DNA of 64,000 nucleotides. It comes from Amphiplicatus sp046296195. Its GTDB lineage: Bacteria > Pseudomonadota > Alphaproteobacteria > Caulobacterales > Parvularculaceae. This document shows positions 42,828 to 51,112 of the stretch, in pieces. Under the pieces are notes generated by a model, which did not search any database, was not told the DNA's origin, and saw only the letters and a list, made by a program, of their open reading frames with translations. Numbering within the stretch: position 1 is the stretch's first letter; each line of letters starts with the position of its first letter. Where the stretch lies: NCBI GenBank assembly GCA_046296195.1, contig JBKBLR010000010.1:1-64000 (forward strand), written 5' to 3'. A program made the position numbers and the translations under genes.

Positions 42828-43789
42828 ATCGTCGCGCCGCTTTTGCGCGGCGCCGCGGCGCGGCTGAGGCGGTCATTGATCGCCTCGCCGAGGCCCTTCA
42901 TCGGCACGGTTGCGGCGGCGATGCCGGACAGGCCCTTCGCCGCACACAGCGCGTCAAGCGCGCGCAGATGGGCGAACAGGTTCGCCGCCGCCTCCACGAG
43001 ATCGCCGGCCGGGCTGAGGTTGAGCATGTCAGGATGGTCGGCCGGCGCGGCGCCGAAGGCAAGGTAAGCCTCGTCCGCGCGCGGGCGTTCTGCGTTGAGC
43101 CGCAGGCGCGCGCGCGGCGCGTAATGGCTCGCGAGCATTCCGGGCGCCTCGACCGCGCCTGTCGTCGGCGAGGCGAGCGACGCGCCGAGCGCCTGTTTGA
43201 TCGCCTCGCGCGGAACGCCGCCGGGCCGAAGCAAGGTCGCGCGATCGTCATCGATCTTCACAATTGTCGATTCGACGCCCACCGCGCACGGCCCGCCGTC
43301 GAGGATGAGATCGACCTTCGCGCCGAGGCCGTCGCGCACATGGGAGGCGCGCGTCGGGCTGACCGTTCCGGAAGGATTGGCGCTCGGCGCGGCGAGCGGG
43401 CGATCCGCCGCCGCGATGAGCGCGCGCGCGACAGGATGGGCCGGCGCTCGCACCGCGATGGTGTCGAGCCCCGCGGTTACGAGAGACGAAATGGCGGCGT
43501 CCGCCCGAAGCGGCAGCACCAGCGTCAGCGGCCCCGGCCAGAACGCCGCCGCGAGCCGCTCGGCGAACGGCGAGAACTCCGTGTAACGCTTCGCCATGCG
43601 CGCGTCGGTGACATGGACGATCAGGGGATTGAACGCAGGACGACCCTTCGCCTCGTAGACGCGCGCGACGGCGAGGTCGTTCGTCGCGTCGGCAGCGAGG
43701 CCATAAACCGTCTCGGTCGGCATCGCGACGATCCCGCCTGCGCGCAGGATGGCGGCGGCCTTTGCGATCTCGGCGGCGTCGGAACTCAT
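42824..43789 (-). CDS. tsaC: L-threonylcarbamoyladenylate synthase
   Basis: Sua5/YciO/YrdC enzyme that makes threonylcarbamoyl-AMP for the t6A modification of tRNAs reading ANN codons. The N-terminal domain has GGIVAMPTETVYGLAADA, KGRPAFNPLIVHV and PLAAPSANPSGTVSPT, and STIVKI with the ATP/Thr site. The 321 residues include the C-terminal Sua5 domain (HYAPRARLRL), so it is the long form. Confidence 0.95.
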   Translation of the reverse strand: MSSDAAEIAKAAAILRAGGIVAMPTETVYGLAADATNDLAVARVYEAKGRPAFNPLIVHVTDARMAKRYTEFSPFAERLAAAFWPGPLTLVLPLRADAAISSLVTAGLDTIAVRAPAHPVARALIAAADRPLAAPSANPSGTVSPTRASHVRDGLGAKVDLILDGGPCAVGVESTIVKIDDDRATLLRPGGVPREAIKQALGASLASPTTGAVEAPGMLASHYAPRARLRLNAERPRADEAYLAFGAAPADHPDMLNLSPAGDLVEAAANLFAHLRALDALCAAKGLSGIAAATVPMKGLGEAINDRLSRAAAPRKSGATI

Positions 43790-43888
43790 GGCGCCGCGAC
43801 AGGTAGTCTCTCCCGCAGATCAGCGCTAGCGGCGGCTCAAGGATTGTTGGACAAGACAAGCTGCCGAATCCGGGATGGAGACCTGCCG

Positions 43889-45688
43889 ATGACCTTTGCG
43901 ACGCCCGTCCGCGACCTCCGCTTCTCGCTCGACCATATCGCGGGCTTTCCCTCGCTGATGCGTTCAGGCGCCTATCCGGACCTGACGCCTGACATCGCCG
44001 ACGCCATCCTTTCCGAGGCGGCGAAGTTCTGCGACGGCGTCATCGCGCCCCTCAACTGGGCGAGCGACCGCACCCCTTCCCGGCTCGAGAACGGCGTCGT
44101 CAGGACGAGCCCCGGATTCCGCGAAGCCTACAAGGCCTATGTTGACGGCGGCTGGGCGAGCCTTGCCTTCCCGGAGGACTGGGGCGGCCAGGGCCTGCCG
44201 CAGACGCTGGCGGTCGCCCTCGTCGATGCGCTCAACGGCGCCTGCATGTCCTTCGCGATCGGCACCACTCTGACGACCGGCGCCGTGAAGGCGATCCTTC
44301 ATGCCGGCACGGACGGTCAGAAAAGAACTTTTCTGCCGAAGCTTGTCTCCGGCGAGTGGACCGGCACGATGAACCTCACCGAGCCCCAAGCGGGCTCCGA
44401 CCTTTCGGAGCTGCGCACCAAAGCCGTTCCGGCCGCCGACGGGACCTATCGCATCAGCGGCCAGAAGATCTTCATCACCTATGGCGACCACGATCTTTCC
44501 GACAACATCGTGCATCTCGTGCTCGCGCGCCTGCCTGACGCCCCGCTCGGCACGGCGGGCATATCGATGTTCATCGTTCCGAAGCATCATGTGAACGCTG
44601 ACGGGTCGATCGGCGCGCGCAACGACGTCAAATGCATCAAGCTTGAGGAGAAGATGGGCCTCCACGGTTCGCCGACCTGCGTCATGGTCTACGGCGAGCG
44701 GGGCGAATGCGTCGGCACGCTGCTCGGCGAGCCCAACAAGGGCCTTAGAAACATGTTCGTGATGATGAACGCCGCGCGCCTTGATGTCGGCGTGCAGGGC
44801 GTCGGCGTGGCCGAGGCCGCATTCCAGCGCGCCCTGGCTTACGCGCAGGAGCGCCGTCAAGGCAAAGCCGCAGGCGTAAAGAGCGGCGGCATGGTTCCGA
44901 TCTACGAACACGCCGACGTGCGCCGCATGCTTTATTCGATGAAGGCGCTCGTCGAAGCGAGCCGCGCAATCTGCTTTGCAACCGCGGTCAATTACGATCT
45001 TGCCCGGCATGCGCCCGATGAATCGCAGCGTAAAAAGGCGAAAGCGCTAGAGGAATTGCTGACCCCGATCGCCAAAGGCTGGTCGACCGATCGCGCCAAT
45101 GACGTCGCCTCGCTCGGCGTGCAGGTGCATGGCGGCATGGGCTATGTCGAGGAGACGGGCGCCGCGCAGCACATGCGCGATGCGCGCATCGCCGCCATCT
45201 ATGAAGGCACCAACGGCATTCAGGCGATCGATCTCATCGGACGGAAATTGCAGGGTGACGGCGGCGCAGCGGCCAACACCTTCATCCAGGACGCAAAGGA
45301 AGTCGCAACCATCGCCAAGGCGGGCAAGCGAACAGAGCTGCAGGTCATCGGCGCGCGCCTTCTTGAGGCGTGCGACGCGCTCAAGCACTCGACCGACTGG
45401 CTGCTCGAGGCGGCGAAAACTGATCAGGAGGCCGCGCTCGCGGGCGCCGTCCCCTACCTCAAGCAGTTCGGCAATGTCGTCGGCGGCTATTATCTTGCGA
45501 AAGGGGCGACCGCCGCTGCCCTCGCCGCCAATGAACCGGGCGCCGACAAGGCTTATCTCGGCGGCCGCATCGCCATCGCCCGCTTCTACGCCGACAATTA
45601 CCTCACCGAGGCGACGGGCCTTACCCCGGCGGTGACGGCGGGGGCCGCAGCGGTCGCGCGCCTCGATCCGGCGGCGCTGACAGGTTGA
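43889..45688 (+). CDS. Acyl-CoA dehydrogenase
   Basis: 599 residues, the long bacterial type with a C-terminal extension of about 130 residues. FAD and substrate sites: TEPQAGSDLSELRTKA and GQKIFITYGDHDLSDNIVHLVLARL; the catalytic-base region is YEGTNGIQAIDLIGRKL, and QVHGGMGYVEETG is also present. It oxidises acyl-CoA in the first step of beta-oxidation, passing electrons to ETF. ATG 43889 is in the correct frame and follows GGAG; the open frame extends far upstream as antisense of tsaC. Confidence 0.95.
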   Translation: MTFATPVRDLRFSLDHIAGFPSLMRSGAYPDLTPDIADAILSEAAKFCDGVIAPLNWASDRTPSRLENGVVRTSPGFREAYKAYVDGGWASLAFPEDWGGQGLPQTLAVALVDALNGACMSFAIGTTLTTGAVKAILHAGTDGQKRTFLPKLVSGEWTGTMNLTEPQAGSDLSELRTKAVPAADGTYRISGQKIFITYGDHDLSDNIVHLVLARLPDAPLGTAGISMFIVPKHHVNADGSIGARNDVKCIKLEEKMGLHGSPTCVMVYGERGECVGTLLGEPNKGLRNMFVMMNAARLDVGVQGVGVAEAAFQRALAYAQERRQGKAAGVKSGGMVPIYEHADVRRMLYSMKALVEASRAICFATAVNYDLARHAPDESQRKKAKALEELLTPIAKGWSTDRANDVASLGVQVHGGMGYVEETGAAQHMRDARIAAIYEGTNGIQAIDLIGRKLQGDGGAAANTFIQDAKEVATIAKAGKRTELQVIGARLLEACDALKHSTDWLLEAAKTDQEAALAGAVPYLKQFGNVVGGYYLAKGATAAALAANEPGADKAYLGGRIAIARFYADNYLTEATGLTPAVTAGAAAVARLDPAALTG

Positions 45689-45710
45689 TGGTTGTAGCGA
45701 CCGCGCGATC

Positions 45711-46649
45711 ATGGAAGTCGGCGTCCTCGAACACCTGAAGCTCGCCGTCTACTGGACGAGCTATCTCTATTTCCCGGCGGCGATCGCGCTTGGATGGGCG
45801 ATCGTGAAACGGCGCGGGCGATTGCGCCTTGCCGCCGCGCTTGTCCTCGCCCCGCTGACGGCGCTCGCCTATGCGCGCTTCATCGAGCCGCGCATTCTAT
45901 TGACCCGCGAGCATGAGGCCGCGCTCGAGCGCTGCATGGGCGAGGCTGGCGCGGCGCGTATCGCCGTCTTTTCCGACACCCATCTCGGACTCTTCGGCAA
46001 TGCGATGCCGATCGAACGGATCGCAAGGCGCGTGAACGCGATATCGCCCGATCTTGTGATGATCGCCGGGGATTTCACCTATTGGCTGAAGCCCGAACGC
46101 TTCAACGAGGCCTTCGCGGCGCTGGGCAGGATCAACGCCCCCGTCTACGCGGTGATGGGCAATCACGATGTCGGCCTGCCGGGCCCCGACGTCGGCGCGC
46201 CGCTGACCGAGGCGCTGAAGACCATCGGCGTCAAGGTGCTCGACGATGAAGTCGCGACGATTGATGTCGATGGAAAACAGATCGAGATCGCCGGCCTCAG
46301 CGATCTGTGGGCGGAGCATCAAGAGCTCAGGCTGCTCGAGAAGCGCGGCGCGGCCCCCCGGCTCATCCTCACCCATAATCCCGCCACTATCCGCACGCTT
46401 CTGCCGCGCCAGACCGTCGACCTGATGATCGCCGGCCATACCCATGGCGGTCAGATCAACATTCCCATCGTCACCTGCGCGCTGTTGCCAAGCATGTGCC
46501 GCCTGACGCTCGGCGGGTTTAAGGAGACCGAGCGCGGTCCGGTTTTCGTGACGACCGGGACGGGCATGGTCGGCCTGCCGATGCGGTTCAACATCCCCCC
46601 GCGGATCGATGTCCTGAACTTGCGCTGGAACGCCTGCGGGAAGACCTGA
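45711..46649 (+). CDS. Metallophosphoesterase (YaeI/LpxG-like), membrane anchored
   Basis: 312 residues. Two N-terminal hydrophobic segments (about 10-30 and 38-55) are followed by the five calcineurin-like motifs: VFSDTHLG, GDFTYW, GNHDVG, LTHNPAT and GHTHGGQ. Similar proteins are phosphodiesterases or lipid pyrophosphatases acting at the membrane. It begins 22 bases after the acyl-CoA dehydrogenase stop, so it may be co-transcribed. Confidence 0.92.
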   Translation: MEVGVLEHLKLAVYWTSYLYFPAAIALGWAIVKRRGRLRLAAALVLAPLTALAYARFIEPRILLTREHEAALERCMGEAGAARIAVFSDTHLGLFGNAMPIERIARRVNAISPDLVMIAGDFTYWLKPERFNEAFAALGRINAPVYAVMGNHDVGLPGPDVGAPLTEALKTIGVKVLDDEVATIDVDGKQIEIAGLSDLWAEHQELRLLEKRGAAPRLILTHNPATIRTLLPRQTVDLMIAGHTHGGQINIPIVTCALLPSMCRLTLGGFKETERGPVFVTTGTGMVGLPMRFNIPPRIDVLNLRWNACGKT

Positions 46650-46712
46650 CAAGCCCTCGTGCCATCCCGGCGTTCCCTTGTTATGTAACGGCCCGGATCA
46701 CAGGAGAACCGC

Positions 46713-47597
46713 ATGAGCACGCTGAAAGGAAAGACGCTTTTCATCACCGGCGCATCGCGCGGGATCGGTCTTGCGATCGCGCTGCGCGCCGCCAAGGACG
46801 GCGCCAACATCGCCATCGCAGCGAAAACCGCCGAGCCGCACAAGCATCTGCCCGGCACCATCTACACCGCCGCCGAAGAAATCGAGAAAGCCGGCGGCAA
46901 GGCGCTTCCGATCCTTTGCGACATCCGCTTCGAAGATCAGGTGCAGGCGGCGGTGGCCAAGACCGTCGAGGCGTTCGGCGGCGTCGACATCTGCGTCAAC
47001 AACGCCTCGGCGATTTCGCTGACGGGCACGGAAGCGACCGAGATGAAGCGCTTCGACCTGATGCACTCGATCAACGCGCGCGGGACCTTTCTCGTTTCAA
47101 AGACCTGCATCCCGCACCTGAAGAAAAGCGCCAATCCGCACGTCCTCATGCTTTCCCCGCCGCTCGACATGAGCCCGCGCTGGTTCGGCCCGCATGTCGC
47201 CTACACCATGGCGAAATACGGCATGTCGATGTGCGTGCTAGGCATGGCGGAGGAGTTCCGCAATGACGGCGTCGCCTTCAACGCGCTGTGGCCGCGCACG
47301 GCGATCGCGACCGCGGCGGTCGAGTTCGCGCTCGGCGGCGATGCGATGATCAAGGGCTCGCGCACCGTAGAGATCCTGTCGGACGCGGCGCATCTCATCT
47401 TCACCAAGCCCGCGCGCGAATTCACCGGCAATTTCCTGATCGACGACACGTTCCTTTACGCCCACGGCGTCAAGGACTTCACGAAGTATCGCGTTGATCC
47501 ATCGAGAAAACTCTTCCCCGACTTCTTCGTGCCGGCCGACGCGACGCCGCCGCCGGGCGTCGCCGAAACCCTGGAGACGACGATGATCGGAGGGTGA
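46713..47597 (+). CDS. SDR oxidoreductase (HSDL2-like)
   Basis: 294-residue classical short-chain dehydrogenase. NAD(P) site TGASRGIGLAIALRA, NNASAI, catalytic YTMAK (Tyr-x3-Lys) with the upstream serine in MLSPPLD. The central segment AAKTAEPHKHLPGTIYTAAEEIEKAGG and the end (FFVPADATPPPGV) fit HSDL2-type enzymes implicated in fatty-acid metabolism. A copy of its 3' end is found 946 bases downstream. Confidence 0.93.
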   Translation: MSTLKGKTLFITGASRGIGLAIALRAAKDGANIAIAAKTAEPHKHLPGTIYTAAEEIEKAGGKALPILCDIRFEDQVQAAVAKTVEAFGGVDICVNNASAISLTGTEATEMKRFDLMHSINARGTFLVSKTCIPHLKKSANPHVLMLSPPLDMSPRWFGPHVAYTMAKYGMSMCVLGMAEEFRNDGVAFNALWPRTAIATAAVEFALGGDAMIKGSRTVEILSDAAHLIFTKPAREFTGNFLIDDTFLYAHGVKDFTKYRVDPSRKLFPDFFVPADATPPPGVAETLETTMIGG

Positions 47598-47640
47598 AGG
47601 GGTGCTTGCGGTGGCCGATGTCGACGGTCGAGGTAGCCCT

Positions 47641-47695
47641 GCTTCCGGGAGCGAAGCGGAATGCCGGACGGCGCCTGTCGAGCGTAAGCGACAGG
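47641..47695. repeat. REP-like palindromic element
   Basis: Two adjacent hairpins: GCTTC/GAAGC (47641-47657) and CCTGTCG/CGACAGG (47674-47680, 47689-47695), in a non-coding gap between the SDR gene and the next. They look like a small dispersed palindromic repeat, but I see no second copy of this unit in the window. Confidence 0.4.
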
Positions 47696-47842
47696 TGTGG
47701 GCAGGCTCGACGGTCTCTTTTCGCGAGGCGAATGAAGTAATCGGCCACGCGGCGCGGCCCGTGTCACCGTTTCGTGCAAGAAAAAGATTGCGCGCCCGGA
47801 TATGCTCTTCCTTAAGGGGGGTCTTGCTAGAGGAAGTGAACA

Positions 47843-48427
47843 ATGACCCGGATTTGCCTGCTCGATTGTCATCCCGATCCCGCACCGCAGCGTTTCATCC
47901 ATGCGCTGTGCGACGCTTATCAAGACAGCGCAGCGCATGCGGGGCACCAAGTATCACGGCTAAATATCTGCGATTTTGATCCACCGCTGCTCGCATCGGC
48001 GGACGCGTTCGCAACGCCGCCGCCCGAACCGATCGCAACTGCGCGCACTGCGATCCGGGACTGCGATCATCTCGTCATCGCCTTTCCTTTGTGGCTAGGC
48101 GGAATGCCGGCGAAGGCGCGCGCCTTCATGGAGCAATCCGCCCGCGCGGGTTTTTTTCTGAGCCAGGCCGAGGCCGACAAGGCGTGGCCGCAGAAATTCA
48201 TGAAGGGCAAATCGGCAAGAGTCGTCGTGACCATGGGCATGCCGTCGGTCGCTTTCTCATTGCTCATGGACCAGGCCGGATTGAAGGCGATCGAGCGCGG
48301 GGTGCTCGGAATTTCCGGTTTCAGTCCGGTCCGACATACTGTCCTCGGCGGCGTCAATGCGTCAAGCGAAGAGACGCGGCATAAATGGATCGACGACATG
48401 CGTGCGCTCGGCGCCAAGGCCGCCTAG
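47843..48427 (+). CDS. NAD(P)H-dependent oxidoreductase, flavodoxin-like fold
   Basis: 194 residues of the NQO/KefF/MdaB type. N-terminal RICLLDCHPDPA replaces the usual start, CDHLVIAFPLWLGGMPAKARAFMEQ is the flavin-contacting region. FMN is the probable cofactor and quinones or drugs the probable substrates. It lies between the complete SDR gene and a duplicated SDR tail, which suggests that it or its segment was inserted or rearranged. Intergenic space upstream is 245 bases. Confidence 0.9.
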   Translation: MTRICLLDCHPDPAPQRFIHALCDAYQDSAAHAGHQVSRLNICDFDPPLLASADAFATPPPEPIATARTAIRDCDHLVIAFPLWLGGMPAKARAFMEQSARAGFFLSQAEADKAWPQKFMKGKSARVVVTMGMPSVAFSLLMDQAGLKAIERGVLGISGFSPVRHTVLGGVNASSEETRHKWIDDMRALGAKAA

Positions 48428-48480
48428 GCGCAAGGGCGTCCGGAACCGGCGCCGCGAAGGGTGAGAGGCCGAGAGCGGCT

Positions 48481-48543
48481 GCGAGCGCCCTTCCGCAGCC
48501 AAGCGTCGCCAATACGCACGAGATGACGCTGATCGGAGGATGA
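48481..48543 (+). pseudogene. Remnant of an SDR 3' end (duplicate of the tail at 47597)
   Basis: Twenty codons and a stop read ALPQPSVANTHEMTLIGG at their end, against ATPPPGVAETLETTMIGG in the intact SDR: 11 of 18 residues and 42 of 57 bases agree. No start or upstream domain remains. It is too short to be a gene and looks like the decayed end of a second copy. Confidence 0.5.
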
Positions 48544-48575
48544 TCCGGGGATTGGAACGGACGCTGGCGGGTTGA

Positions 48576-49121
48576 AGCGACGATACCGGGCGGGTCGCCT
48601 GTTCGGGTCATATCGATATCTCGCCGTTCGGGCCCGGTCATAAGCTGCGCCGGACGATCTCCAACGGCGACTATGCCGGCGTCGGCCTTGTTTTCGCAAA
48701 AGGGCTCTATGGTTCGTGCGGTCCCGCCCTTGACGGCCTGTCGCTGATGGTCGCAACCATCGGCGGCGAAGGCCTGCGTTTGACAGCAGGGATCGATGGC
48801 GCCGCTATCGTTTCAAGGCTTGAAACGAGCGCTCTTGTCGACGGGCGCGTCGCGATCGACGGCGGCGACCTCACTTCGGTGCGCATCGAGGCGAACGGGG
48901 AAGCGCTGCTTGCAGCGATCGAGACCGACGCTGGTATTGTGGACGGGCTTGCCTGGAGAACGCGCGAGCGCCTTGCCGTCGCCTTCGACGCGCCGCGCGA
49001 TCGGCTCGTCACCCTGTTTTATCCGACTCCCGTCCTGCAGGGCGGTCCCATCGAAGGCCGATGGGCGCTTGGCCGGTATCGCATTCTCGCCGCTGAACGG
49101 CTGACGCGCGCCGGTCAATGA
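48576..49121 (+). pseudogene. 5'-truncated reading frame of unknown family
   Basis: The frame is open for about 180 codons after a TGA at 48573, with coding-like composition (GDYAGVGLVFAKGLYGSCG and VTLFYPTPVLQGGPIEGRW). No ATG, GTG or TTG occurs until ATG 48747, well inside the apparent domain. It begins where the SDR-tail remnant ends. I do not recognise the product. It may be a gene beheaded by the rearrangement, or translated from 48747 as 124 residues. The end overlaps the convergent zinc-ribbon gene by 7 bases. Confidence 0.5.
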
Positions 49122-49351
49122 TGATGGTGGTGATGCGTTTCCATATTGATGCGCCCGCATTTGCCGCACTTGATGACGGCGCCGTGAGCGTCATGGTGGG
49201 CGACATTGACCATCAGCTTCGTCTTGCACATGCCGCAGCGATAGGTCTCGTCCCCGCCGCCTTCGCGGAAAGGCTTTCCGGCGACATGCTCGCCGATGTC
49301 GCGCCCCGCGACGTCTTCGGCGTCAACGATCATCATGTCGAATTGCGGCAT
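49115..49351 (-). CDS. Small zinc-ribbon protein with a natural C-terminal His6
   Basis: 78 residues: N-terminal PQFDMMIVDAEDVAGRDIG, a zinc ribbon with two CxxC pairs (YRCGMCKTK and VIKCGKCGR), and a tail ending in six consecutive histidines (METHHHHHH). The ATG at 49351 is the more natural start; an earlier one adds 20 non-conserved residues. No family is recognised. The His tail would bind Ni, Co, Zn or Cu. Confidence 0.7.
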   Translation of the reverse strand: MPQFDMMIVDAEDVAGRDIGEHVAGKPFREGGGDETYRCGMCKTKLMVNVAHHDAHGAVIKCGKCGRINMETHHHHHH

Positions 49352-49448
49352 TGACGCTGTCTCCTGAAGGCTTGCGGCGGGGAGGATCGATGGTTCCGCC
49401 CCGCAGCGCAAGCGCGTATGGTTCTGGCGGAGGCTTCAAGGAGCGGGC

Positions 49449-50378
49449 ATGCCCACGCTGCTTTATGAGCACGAAAGCTTCGGCGGCCACGAAACGCCGC
49501 CGGACCACCCGGAGCGCGCCGAACGCTATGAATCGGTTCGGGCGGCGCTCGCCGGCGACCGCTTCTCGCCGCTTCTGCGCCGCACGGCGCTGCGCGCCGA
49601 TTTGGAAGCGATCAAGCGCGCGCATGACAGCGCCTATGTCGAGGCGCTCATCGCCGCCGCGCCAGAGCACGGGATGGTCCGGCTCGATCCCGACACGGTG
49701 ATGGGTCCCTCCTCGCTTGACGCCGCCCTGCGCGCGGCGGGCGCCGGCGTCGCCGCCGTCGATGCGATCTATGCCGGCGAGGCGAGAAACGCCTTCGTCG
49801 CCGCGCGCCCGCCGGGCCACCATGCGCCGGCCGATCGGGCGATGGGATTTTGCCTCTTCAATTCGGCGGCGATCGCAGCCCTGCATGCGCGCGCAGCCTA
49901 TGGCGCAAAGCGCGTCGCCGTCGTCGATTTCGACGTCCATCACGGCAACGGCACGGAAGCGATCTTCTGGAATGACAAGAACGCCTTCTACGCCTCGAGC
50001 CACGAATGGCCGCAATATCCCGGCACGGGGCGCGCAACCGACCGCGGCGCCTATGACAACATCGCCAACGCGCCGCTTTCGACCGGCGCCGACGGCGAGG
50101 AATTCCGCCGCGTCTGGGGCGAACAGCTCCTGCCCGCGTTGTCCGATTTCGGGCCTGATTTCCTTGTCATCTCGGCCGGGTTCGACGCCCACCGGGCCGA
50201 CCCTCTCGGCGGCCTCGCCCTCGTCGAAGACGATTTCGACTGGGTGACCCGCGAGCTTCTCGGCGTTGCGGACGCCTGTTGCGAGGGCCGTGTCGTGTCG
50301 CTGCTCGAGGGCGGCTATGACCTCGGCGCGCTCGCCCGCTCCGCAAGCGCCCATGTCGCGGCCTTGATGCGGGCTTGA
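49449..50378 (+). CDS. Histone deacetylase-like amidohydrolase (AcuC/HDAC family)
   Basis: A 309-residue zinc hydrolase. The His-rich active site RPPGHHAPADRAMGFC, the metal-binding DFDVHHGNGTEAIF, SAGFDAHRADPLGG and the C-terminal LLEGGYDL are all present. Bacterial members deacetylate acetyl-CoA synthetase, polyamines or unknown small amides. In many alphaproteobacteria this gene precedes xseB, as it does here at some distance. Confidence 0.95.
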   Translation: MPTLLYEHESFGGHETPPDHPERAERYESVRAALAGDRFSPLLRRTALRADLEAIKRAHDSAYVEALIAAAPEHGMVRLDPDTVMGPSSLDAALRAAGAGVAAVDAIYAGEARNAFVAARPPGHHAPADRAMGFCLFNSAAIAALHARAAYGAKRVAVVDFDVHHGNGTEAIFWNDKNAFYASSHEWPQYPGTGRATDRGAYDNIANAPLSTGADGEEFRRVWGEQLLPALSDFGPDFLVISAGFDAHRADPLGGLALVEDDFDWVTRELLGVADACCEGRVVSLLEGGYDLGALARSASAHVAALMRA

Positions 50379-50419
50379 GAACCGCGCGATAAGACGCATC
50401 GCAGGGCCAACGGATCGAC

Positions 50420-51043
50420 ATGACGGGGCGCATCATCACCGCGCGGCATGGCCGCCCGAACCTGTCGCGCGACGTGCGCATCAGCGCCGCGGACTATGGC
50501 GACTGGTGGGCGCAGTATGACGCGAGCGGCCTGCATCCGGACGAACGCCCGCCGCAGAGCCTCATCGACCTTGCCGAGACCGCGACGACCGTTCTCTCCT
50601 CGACCCTGCCCCGCGCCATCGAGACGGCGCGCCAGGCGACGCGCGGGGGGCGCGAGGTTCCGGCCGACCCGCTGTTCGTCGAGGCGCCGCTGCCGCCGCC
50701 GCCGGTGCCTCTGCTGAAATTGTCGCCGGGCCAGTGGGGCGTCATCAGCCGCCTGTTCTGGGTCTTCGGCTACGCGCCGGGCGGGGTTGAGACCCATGCC
50801 GAGGCCTGGGGCCGCGTCGACCAGGCGATCGCGAGGCTGACGCGCGAGACCGCCCATGGCGACGTGCTTCTTTGCGCGCATGGCTATTTCAACTGGATGC
50901 TCGACAAGCGCCTTCGGGCGCTCGGCTGGCGGCGCGCCAGCCGCGAAGGCTCTAACCGCTTCTGGTCGTGGCGCATTTACGAGCCGGCGGGTAACCGGCG
51001 CGCCGCGGAAACCGGAGAGCGCGCGACAGCTGCTGCGGAATAG
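50420..51043 (+). CDS. Histidine phosphatase family protein
   Basis: A 207-residue enzyme. The RHG phosphohistidine motif is ITARHGRPNLSRD and the second catalytic His lies in VLLCAHGYFNWML. The C-terminus is charged and disordered-looking (AAETGERATAAAE). It is probably a small-molecule phosphatase; the substrate is unknown. It starts 42 bases after the HDAC-like gene. Confidence 0.88.
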   Translation: MTGRIITARHGRPNLSRDVRISAADYGDWWAQYDASGLHPDERPPQSLIDLAETATTVLSSTLPRAIETARQATRGGREVPADPLFVEAPLPPPPVPLLKLSPGQWGVISRLFWVFGYAPGGVETHAEAWGRVDQAIARLTRETAHGDVLLCAHGYFNWMLDKRLRALGWRRASREGSNRFWSWRIYEPAGNRRAAETGERATAAAE

Positions 51044-51112
51044 GCGCCGAAGAGGCATGCGCAGCGCGCGCGCGCGTGATAGCGTCTTGCCCGCCCCATC
51101 TGGAGCCGGTCC

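Noticed and set aside
42968..43888. A 307-codon extension of the acyl-CoA dehydrogenase
   Set aside because: It is antisense to tsaC; the enzyme family begins at 43889.
47674..47695. Hairpin considered as a terminator for the SDR gene
   Set aside because: No T-run follows, and a second hairpin sits beside it, so a REP-like element is the better description.
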